64,000 bases of DNA from Cymodocea nodosa (taxonomy: Eukaryota; Streptophyta; Magnoliopsida; Alismatales; Cymodoceaceae). The translations under genes and the position numbers were made by a program. Below are positions 56,637 to 64,000 of this stretch, piece after piece (positions within the stretch are counted from its first letter, which is position 1; each line of letters begins with the position of its first letter). A model generated the notes under the pieces. It was not told where the DNA came from, did not search any database, and was given only the letters and a program-made list of their open reading frames with translations. The DNA lies in NCBI GenBank assembly GCA_036874045.1, contig CM072344.1:12000501-12064500 (forward strand), given 5' to 3'.

Positions 56637-57500
56637 TTAATCATTTTTAGCCTCATTAGCAGATTTAGATTGTTCTTCAGTGATTTCTAGATTTTCAACT
56701 ATTACATTTTCATTATCATTTTGATTTTTACTCTTATCCACCTTCATATTATTTTCATTTTGAGTTCTTGGTGGTATATCAGTTCCAGATCTTAATGTTA
56801 TACATACATCTTCCAGATTTTCGTAACTCTCATGATGTTCTTGTATATCATTTTCGTGATTTTGATCTTTAATTGTTTTTAGTTTTAAAGTGCATTCTTT
56901 AAATTCTCTTGCATTAATATTTTTTTTTGGCTGTGTATTTTGCAAATTATGTAGATCTATAACATTATAATTTTCATTGTCCTATTGCATAACTTGTATT
57001 TTCATTGTATATTCGTCCAATGCTTTTAGTTTTCTTTCCAGATCATTTAACCTCATTACATTCAATTTTTGATCAATTTTCATTGTGGTTTTTTTAGTTT
57101 CGTAAATTATATCCATTTTAGGTTCTGAATATGCTTCCTTATAGTTTAATTGGTTGACTTCTTGTTGCTGACACATAAAGTATTCTAGTTTGTCCAGGTT
57201 TTGCTCTATACTACGTTCTAGTCTATCATACTTATCCCAAACTTCTGTATCTCTTAACATATTACAAATTCTATACTGACCATCAGTTGGGTAAACTATA
57301 GGATTCTCATACTCGGCTCTATTATATTGAGGATAATTCATTTGTTGTTCATGGGATCTAGCCATCTGCAAACGTCTTAGTTTCAAACAGTCAGAAATGT
57401 CGTGTCCTTCAAAATTGCAGAATTCACATATGCTAACTACAGGTTTCAGAAATCTTTGAGCATAAGCATATGTCATATTCTCAATTACAGAAGAAAACAC
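56637..57500 (-). pseudogene. Zinc-knuckle and acidic linker at 5' end of the gag-pol region (B)
   Basis: The ORF starts MFSSVIENMTYAYAQRFLKP about 55 bases after the PBS and contains a CCHC knuckle, CEFCNFEGHDISDC (C25, C28, H33, C38). It continues through a helical segment (NDLERKLKALDEYTMKIQVM) and an acidic Asn-rich linker (56,637-56,945). This is the nucleocapsid-like end of an Athila gag without the capsid in front of it; the capsid lies 8 kb downstream at 47.8-49.1 kb. The knuckle binds element RNA in this family. The corresponding region is not recognised in element A. Fossil. Confidence 0.8.
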
Positions 57501-57554
57501 ACAACACTCTAGCTATTAAAACAAAACAGCTCTAACAGTTGCTTATATAAAATT

Positions 57555-57571
57555 CCCCAGCAACGGCGCCA
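57555..57571 (-). other. Primer binding site of element B (tRNA-Asp type)
   Basis: In element sense TGGCGCCGTTGCTGGGG lies 7 bases after the 5' LTR, one base different from the site in element A. Confidence 0.85.
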
Positions 57572-57578
57572 GAAAACT

Positions 57579-59524
57579 TGATTGGTTACCCAGCAACGGC
57601 ACCAGAAAACTTGTTTGGATCTCCAACACGATGCTAGAAAACTTGTTTAGTTACCCAGCAACGCGCCAGAAAAACTTGGATTTGTTAACTTCTATTTTTA
57701 CTTAGTTAATTTATCTTTATGCCTATATCACTGAATTCATTTTTAGAAGTAAACAAACAACCTCTCACATAAATTAGATATTAATTCCAATTTGTGTTTT
57801 AACTACAAGTGCATAGTGTCTATTGTATTAGTGTGCAAGTACAGGTCAATCCCATAGGGAATTGCTTAAGAATTGTGAACTGTTCCATTTTTAACAATCA
57901 AATTTATATATTCAATAAGCTCTCCGTTGAGTTATAGTTAACTCAACAGATTAAGTTTGTTGAGTTATGGCTAACTCAACGGACTAACCTCGTGGACTTA
58001 TGTTAACTCCATGAGCCTACCTTTTCTATTTAATACTACTATTTATAGAGGAATTTGGCCAACCATTGAGCGGTTCCATAGATTGTAAATAACATCAATT
58101 AAGCTCTTTAATGTTAGTAAACACTAGGTTTATCATTAGGCAATACTAACATTCAGATAATTCAAACAATAACCATTAAAATCTTTAAGTCTTTTGAACG
58201 AACCAATTTCAGTAAACTGTAAAACTAAAACAAACATAAAACAATCACAACACTAACAAAGATAACATTAATCACGATACAAAACAAACAATATAGCACT
58301 CAAATACAAAATATAAACATAGATAAGTTGTTTTTGGTATTTTTGTTTTGATATGAGCATGGAAATGGGCGAAAGGTGAAGTGTAAAGTAATCTCAGTCG
58401 ACAGTAAATACTTCCGTCACTACATGCGACGCGATTACACCATTGAAAATTAAACCACTTACAATTTTGTCTCCTCTCCCTATAGAATCGCGAGTCCAGA
58501 ATTGCAAGATAATCTCCTCTTCAGCATACAGGCATCAACCCATAGCCATGGCTAGAAGCTTTACGATCTCCTAATATATGAGTCGGTGCTTGGTGAAAAT
58601 GGCTTCCCTTCCAATGATGCGATCACTTCTCACAATGGTTGTCAACCACTATGTTTGGCTCGAAATCGACCTGACATCAGGAAAGTATCCTCACAGACCT
58701 CCGATGGTTGGTGATTATGGTGGTGGTGGTGATGGTTGGTGTGGTACTTCAGAGAATTACTAACACTGCCTGCAAAAAGCTCAGTGATCCTCCTCTACAC
58801 ACATTGGCCATAACCGTCGATCACACCCTTTACTTCTTTTTCTTCTTTTCTTTTATATTTCTTCAATGGTAACTGCTTCTACTTGAATGGTCAGTTGGAT
58901 TTCCTTCATTCATATCAATGACGATGATTTCTTCTCCCTTCGACGAGTGAATTCCTATGTGATACGTGCGATCGTGGTTTCTTTTCTTCCAACTGTCCTG
59001 TTTCTGCAACCGCTATAGTGACATATTAGAAAATAAATGGTCTGTGGAGTTACAGATAACTCAACGAACTTGCTTCGTTGATTTAACTATAAAACATGTG
59101 CAATAAAGAAATAAGCTGCTAACATAACGTGTTACCTTAGTGTGTATTCATGTAACTCAACTCGTACAGTTATACTAACTTAACGAGTTAAACATGTGCA
59201 TCCCACGTGATATACTAAAGCATTTAAATTCAACACGTGCATAATTCTATCTTAACAAGTTCAAATATTTCGGATACTTAAGAACCTAACTATCCGATGC
59301 TCAGATGCATTTTGGATACTTAAGAATTTCACAGCCTACAATTTATCAATAGTTCAGAAATGTACTAAATTAACATTAATTCCCTGGAATTATGCATATT
59401 CTTTCATTAAAGCATATAATAGTGCAATTATACCATAATGGCTTAATTCTCATATGATAAACTAAATATTATGCAATTAATCATCATTTAACTGTTAATA
59501 TTATGCACTTTTTCATTCTAAACA
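57579..59524 (-). repeat. 5' LTR of gypsy element B
   Basis: Runs from TGATTGGTTACCCAGCAACG to TTTTTCATTCTAAACA, 1,946 bp, followed by the GGACA duplication. It begins with three PBS-like tandem units (57,579-57,675). It carries the same hairpins (about 57,925-57,985) and GC-richer core (about 58,470-58,800) as the other LTRs. Confidence 0.92.
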
Positions 59525-59529
59525 GGACA
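59525..59529. repeat. Target site duplication of element B, right copy (GGACA)
   Basis: GGACA follows the CA end of the right LTR and matches 25,263-25,267. Confidence 0.92.
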
Positions 59530-59567
59530 CTATTCACCCTCCTCTAATGTGCCATTCGATCCCATCA
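59530..59567 (+). repeat. Probable solo copia LTR D, right end
   Basis: CTATTCACCCTCCTCTAATG, then GCCATTCGATCCCATCA, resembles the closing bases of the C1 and E LTRs. No PBS follows, so D is more likely a solo LTR or a 3' LTR than a 5' LTR. Confidence 0.5.
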
Positions 59568-60535
59568 TTTCTTGATATGATTTTGTAGGAAATTTTGTGT
59601 AGATTATAATTATGTAAGTTTTGTAATTTTTAGAAATGTATTTCTTAAGGTTTTGATTTTTTCTTCCAAAGGTCGCAGCAGTTTTGAATTTCTATTCGAG
59701 TGCTATATTTGGTGTTTGATTCTTGAGTATTGCTTGTGCTGAAAACTTTATGGAATGCTGTTTTGTCAATTTTCCTTAGTAGTAGCACAAGTCTTCATTC
59801 AAAGCCTCTAATTTCATAGGATTTCATGGAGTTTTGACTGAGTTAAGATTTTTTCACCGAAGGTGCATTTTTAGAAAGTTTACAAAATGATTTTGCACTA
59901 TGTCAATAATATTTCTAAAGTTCTATAATGAGTTAGTCTATGAAGTTACTTCCATTTCAAAGATAACTCAAGGATCTTTCCAACCAATATTTTATCTAGA
60001 TTTTTGAATGTCCAGGTAGGAGGAAAAGAAAGTTAGAAGTTGGGCTCATTTTTATGATTTCGTGGCTAAAATTCATTAATTTTCTTGAGTTTCCTAGGGT
60101 TAACCTTAGGAGCTTATTGGATTTTGGGCAATATTTGAATTCTTCATTGTACTTATGTAATTTTTACCTATTAATTTGTAATTAGAATTTTCATTATGGA
60201 TTTAATGATGTGAATGTTTTGCTAAACAATTATTTCCATGAATTCAATTAAGACAAGCTCCTTGTGGATTGACCTGCTTTTGCATATGCTTAATACAATA
60301 GGCACCGTGCGCTTGCGATTTATAAATATAAAATTTAGGTTTTTCGTGTATTTAATTGAATAATAACAAAATACCTTACAAGGATCGACTTGTATTTGCA
60401 TACAAATACAATAGACATTATGCACTTGCAGTTAAAATACAAATTAGACTTAATAGCTAATTTGTGTGAAAGTTGTTTGTTTACTTCTAAAAGAAATTAT
60501 TAATATAAACATAAAGACAAACCAAACAAGTTTTC
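59568..60535 (+). repeat. Old gypsy LTR-like sequence
   Basis: Non-coding. The right part (60,265-60,535) holds, in plus sense, GGATTGACCTGCTTTTGC with TACAATAGGCACCGTGCGC, and again GGATCGACTTGTATTTGC with TACAATAGACATTATGCAC. A CAAGTTTTCC end follows. The A and B LTRs have the same block in element sense (GGGATCGACCTGTACTTGC, ACAATAGACACTGTGCACTT), so this looks like a plus-strand remnant of a related gypsy LTR with the block duplicated. The left part is unassigned AT-rich DNA. Confidence 0.5.
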
Positions 60536-60551
60536 CTGAACAAGTGCTTGA

Positions 60552-61275
60552 AGATTTGTAGTTACTTATTCCAAATTTCTCTATGTTTTGTATATTTTTC
60601 TTGATATACAAAAATTCCTTTCTCAACTTGTTTAATCTACATCCTAAAAAGAATGTCAACTCACCCATTAAAGTCATTTCAAATTGATTCTTCATCTATT
60701 TTGCAAACTAATTACTTAACTCCTCATTAGCTACTCCAAAGATGATATCATCAACACAAATTTGAAAAACTAGTAGACCTAGATAATTTTTCTTAAAGAA
60801 TAAGGTATTACCAACTTTACTAATCAAGAAACCATTATCTAGTAGAAAAGATTTCAGCCTATCATACCAAGCTCTCAAAGCTTGTTTCAAACCATATAAG
60901 GCCTTCTTCAGTTTGAAAACATGCTCAAGAAAATTAGCATCCTCAAAACTAGGTGGTTGCCTGACATATATTTCTTCTTTAATAAAATCATTTAGAAATG
61001 CACTTTGACATCCATTTGATATAACTTAAAATTCATATGAGCAGCAAAAGCTAGAAAGATTCTAATGGATTCTAATCTAGCTATAGGAGCCAAGGTTTTT
61101 TTTAAATCTATTCCTTTCTACTGATTATACCCTTAGGCTACTAATCTAGCCTTATTTCTAATCACATGCCCTGATTCATCAGATTTATTCTTAAATACCC
61201 ATTTAGTGCCTATAATTGAATGATCTTGGGGTTTAGAAATTAAATCTCATACTTCATTTCTTTTGAACTGTTTAA
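60552..61275 (-). pseudogene. Copia reverse transcriptase fragment (F)
   Basis: Recognisable blocks are KQALRAWYDRLKSFLLDNGF, LLVFQICVDDIIFGVANEEL (the YVDD region) and KNQFEMTLMGELTFFLG. These match the RT of C1. RNase H is not seen. Fossil, broken. Confidence 0.85.
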
Positions 61276-61282
61276 GTTCTTT

Positions 61283-62460
61283 CTACATGACACTAATCCA
61301 AAATTCATCATTTAATGCCTCATCAATATTTTTAGGTTCCATTTCAGATAGGAATGCATAACACCTAGATACATTAATTTTAGATCTTATTTGAACACCT
61401 TTTGAAATATCACCAATAATAAACTCTTTAGGGTGTAGAGGCAAAAATTTATGAGTATTAGGGTTTTCATTTCCTTCTTGACACATGGTACTTGATTCTC
61501 TAATAATTAATTCCTCACATTCATCTTCAGAAGTACCAATAATTTCTTTTGAATTAATACTTGGCTCTTCATCAAAATTTACATGCATTGATTCTTCAAC
61601 AACTAATAAGATTTTATTATATACCCTATAAGCTTTGCTTCTTGAAGAATATCCCAAAAATATGCCTACATCAGATTTTGATTCAAATTTATGTTTATTT
61701 TCCTTTGTATTCAAAATAAAACATTTAGATCCAAAGGCTTTAAAATAATAAACTTTAGGAATTCTTCCCATCCATAATTCAAATGAAGTCTTGTCCAATC
61801 TTCTTCTTAGGGTTACTCTATTCAAGATGAAGCATGTAGTACTAACTACCTTAGCCTAAAAATAATAAAAAACCTTATTTTCATTCAGCATAGTTTGAGC
61901 CATTTCTTGAAGAGATCTATTCTTTCTCTCTACAAGTCCATTCTGAGAAGGGGCTCTAGGAAAAGCAAATCTATGTTCTATTCTTAGTTCTTGGCAAAAT
62001 TTTTCCATATTTTCATTTTCAAATTCCCCTCTATGATCACTTTTAATTTTCTGAACTTTCAATTGTTTTTCATTTTATACTAGATTTAGAAAAATCTTAA
62101 ACTCCTCGAATACTTTACTCTTATGTCTTAGAAAAATCACCCAAGTAAATCTTGAAAAATCATCCACTAGAACAAATAAATATCTCTTTCCACCTAAACT
62201 TTTAGTTCTAGTAGGTCCAAATAAATCCATGTGAATTAATTCCAAAATTCTTTTAGATATAGTTTTCTTACCAAACTTAAAAGAACTCTTCTTCTACTTT
62301 CCTAATTCACATGCATCATAGATTTTATCCTTCTTAAATCTTAAATTGGGTAAACCATCTACTAGGTTCTTCTTAGCTAACATATCTAGCTACTTCATAA
62401 GAATATGACCTAGTCTATAAAGCCATAACCCTGCATTATCTAAATTGTTTGCTATTAAGC
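61283..62460 (-). pseudogene. Copia integrase (F)
   Basis: 61,856-62,062 holds the core (VQKIKSDHRGEFENENMEKF, APSQNGLVERKNRSLQEMAQ, with D and E of the DDE triad). Upstream, 62,060-62,460 has ELIHMDLFGPTR and a DACELGK finger. 61,283-61,825 is the C-terminus (DVGIFLGYSSRSKAYRVYN). Fossil, broken. Confidence 0.87.
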
Positions 62461-62844
62461 ATGAATCAATAGAAAAGACATCATCAAGTAAATTAAGAAA
62501 ACAAACATCATTCTTTCTATGAGCAATAAATTTAACTTCATTGGATTTTTCATCTATAACTAAACATTTCTTGGATTTAAATAAAACCATATAACCTTTA
62601 TCTTCAATTGAGTAATACTAATCAAATTATGCTCTAAATTCTCAACTAATAAAACATTATCAATAATCATTTTATTATTTACATAAATAGATCCAATTCT
62701 AATAAATTTACCTTTTTGATTGTTTACAAATCTTACATTTTCTCCATCAATTTTCTTCAGGTCTTTTAGGACAGATTTATCTCCTATCATATGCTTTGAA
62801 GCACCCCTATCCATCACCCAATGTGACCTAGTTTTGACTTGCAA
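62461..62844 (-). pseudogene. Copia protease (F)
   Basis: The start reads MQVKTRSHWVMDRGASKHMI, the copia protease active-site region, followed by GENVRFVNNQKGKFIRIGSI and VLLVENLEHNLISITQL. It matches the protease of C1. Fossil. Confidence 0.83.
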
Positions 62845-63435
62845 AAATAGTCATGATCACATTCTTTGGTACCCATATTTTCTTGGGTCCATTTCTTTTA
62901 GTGGAAAATATTTAAAATCTATTTTGTTTGGAAATCCATGTGTTATTTTGATTAATAGAATTTGTTTTTAACACATAGATAACTTTTTCTTTATTAATTA
63001 TTTTCAAATAGCCATTACTATACTCCATTTTATAGCTATTCGAGAAATTAATAAAAGCATAGGTTTTTGGTGGTTCATAATTAAAACCTATACCAAATTT
63101 ATCACCAAACACTTTGTAACTGTTTATGATATTTGTTAATTTCTTATCCCCTTTTGTAAATTCTCCTAATTTAAACTTTAATCTACCAATTTCTCTTTCT
63201 AATTAGTCTATTTCAAAATTTGAACTTGATTTTTCTTCATAGTAGTTTTTAAGTTTGTTATTCAGTTCAAAAGTTTCATCCTGTAAATTTTTGTTTTCTA
63301 AAGATTTAGTTTTCAGTTCTTTAACAAGTTCTAAGTTATATTGTTCAAGTTTAGAAACTTTATCATGCATATCAAAACTAAATTTTGAAGTCCTAAAAAA
63401 GTTCAAGTCCCTCTTAAGTATAAGCCTTTCCTAAC
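62845..63435 (-). pseudogene. Copia gag coiled-coil tail (F)
   Basis: 63,203-63,406 encodes a coiled coil (KVSKLEQYNLELVKELKTKS, LENKNLQDETFELNNKLKNY) like the gag tail of C1 at 29.2-29.5 kb. 62,912-63,112 encodes the Asn-rich segment (FGIGFNYEPPKTYAF). Fossil, broken. Confidence 0.75.
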
Positions 63436-63440
63436 AAGTG

Positions 63441-63452
63441 GTATTAGAGCTT
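63441..63452 (+). other. Primer binding site of copia piece G
   Basis: TGGTATTAGAGC is identical to the PBS of C1 and lies about 60 bases before a gag start. No LTR is recognisable to its left; piece F in the other orientation is there instead. Confidence 0.8.
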
Positions 63453-64000
63453 TGTTAGATCATTTTTCTACTAGGAAAGGCATTTTTAAGTCTAGATTTT
63501 TGAGATTAAAATGGCAAGTTTTGGAAGTGAAGTACAGTTTTCATAGGCCACCTCTGTTCAATGGAACAAAGTATACTTATTGGAAACAAAGAATGACTAT
63601 TTTTATTCAGTCAATTGACTTTGAACTATGGAATGTATTTATCGAAAAATTCCTGAATTAAATACACCATATAATCTTTGGACAGATGAAGAAAAGAAAC
63701 TGCAACAATTAAGTGTTAAAGGCATGAATATTCTATTTTGTGCACTATCTTATGAGCAGTTTAATAAAGTTTCATCTTATACATTTGCTTTTAAAATATG
63801 GCATGCACTAGAAATTACAAATGAAGGAACAAACCAAGTTAAGGAATCTAAAATAAATTTACTTGTACATCAATATGAACTATTTATGATGCATGAAAAT
63901 GAAACTATTTCTGATATGTTTACTAGATTTCTTACCATAGTTAATGGTAAGAGCACTTGGTTGAGAATGTTCAAGAGAAGATCTTGTAAGGAAAATTTTG
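63453..64000 (+). mobile_element. Copia piece G: leader and start of gag
   Basis: The gag start codon is at 63,511. Blocks RPPLFNGTKYTYWKQRMTIF and IQSIDFELWNV, then LSVKGMNILFCALSYEQFNK and YTFAFKIWHALEITNEGTNQ, match the N-terminus of Sirevirus gag as in C1. The piece continues beyond the right edge of the window. It may be the 5' part of the same element as F in rearranged form, or a separate copy. Fossil, broken. Confidence 0.8.

Larger units (their letters stand above)
25268..59524 (-). mobile_element. Gypsy (Athila-like) element B, with two copia insertions
   Basis: A second minus-strand copy of the same gypsy family as A. Without its two nested guests it is about 16.8 kb. Its parts in element sense are 5' LTR (57,579-59,524), PBS, zinc knuckle and acidic linker, protease, RT, RNase H, integrase, accessory ORF, Gag capsid, F-box, internal PPT, shared module, PPT and 3' LTR (25,268-26,526 plus 39,107-39,822). 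Copia C1 lies in the 3' LTR and copia C2 in the F-box ORF. It is broken, with many more breaks than A. The LTRs differ by roughly 7% over about 370 bases compared by eye, so it is older than A and older than C1 and C2, as the nesting demands. Confidence 0.92.
60550..63435 (-). mobile_element. Copia element piece F (pol and end of gag)
   Basis: A minus-strand internal piece of a Sirevirus-like copia element without visible LTRs. In element sense it has the gag coiled-coil tail, protease, integrase and RT. Protein similarity to C1 is clear but distant (for example RIPKVYYFKAFGSKCFILNT against RLPKISYMKPFGCKCFILNT), so it is a different subfamily. It is heavily broken, with many breaks. Confidence 0.85.

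Noticed and set aside
1-64000. tRNA, rRNA, snRNA or Helitron/MITE signatures
   Set aside because: The only tRNA-like strings are primer-binding sites next to LTRs. No cloverleaf, no CTRR-end hairpin and no terminal inverted repeats with TA duplications were recognised by eye.

Overview
The window looks like intergenic plant nuclear DNA, probably from a dicot. It is strongly AT-rich and consists almost wholly of nested LTR retrotransposon fossils. The lineages are Ty1/copia of Sirevirus type (initiator-Met primer site, gag with a long coiled-coil tail, an extra ORF after pol) and Ty3/gypsy of Athila type (tRNA-Asp-like primer site, Athila-like protease/RT/RNase H/integrase). I see no convincing free-standing host gene, tRNA, rRNA or CRISPR array. 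All the elements look broken to different degrees, and they are described here as fossils only.

Layout. (1) 1-6,404: 3' part of a plus-strand copia element (E): the end of RNase H, a non-coding stretch, an accessory ORF, PPT and 3' LTR. (2) 6,405-about 7,790: unassigned DNA. (3) A probable solo copia LTR (D), cut into three pieces (about 7,795-7,986; 23,768-25,267; 59,525-59,567) by two gypsy insertions. (4) Gypsy element A, minus strand, 7,987-23,767, TSD CAAGT. (5) Gypsy element B, minus strand, 25,268-59,524, TSD GGACA. B holds a copia element C1 (plus strand, 26,527-39,101, TSD ATACC) inside its 3' LTR, and a small copia derivative C2 (minus strand, 41,742-46,639, TSD GGGAT) inside its F-box ORF. 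(6) 59,568-60,535: old gypsy LTR-like DNA. (7) 60,550-64,000: two copia pieces in opposite orientation.

The two gypsy copies share an unusual gene order. In element sense it runs: 5' LTR, tRNA-Asp-type PBS, zinc knuckle (seen in B), protease, RT, RNase H, integrase, a CGGTT-rich tandem repeat, a large accessory ORF, a small unknown ORF, a Gag capsid ORF, an F-box ORF, an internal PPT, a roughly 1 kb non-coding module, the terminal PPT and the 3' LTR. Finding the Gag capsid 3' of pol, followed by an F-box protein, is the most unexpected feature.

The second main result is that the copia and gypsy elements share parts. The accessory ORF (helical N-terminus, acidic/Gln-rich middle, C-terminal domain like the plant 'putative transposon protein' family) occurs in copia E, C1 and C2 and in gypsy A and B. 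The roughly 1 kb non-coding module after pol in copia C1 is clearly homologous, in the same sense, to the module next to the 3' LTR in gypsy A and B. A short hairpin word (CGTTGAGTTA, 4 nt, TAACTCAACG) recurs throughout both lineages. Together these suggest exchange of 3' cassettes between two superfamilies. Rough LTR divergences counted by eye over a few hundred bases (C1 about 3%, A about 4%, C2 about 5%, B about 7%) agree with the nesting order.
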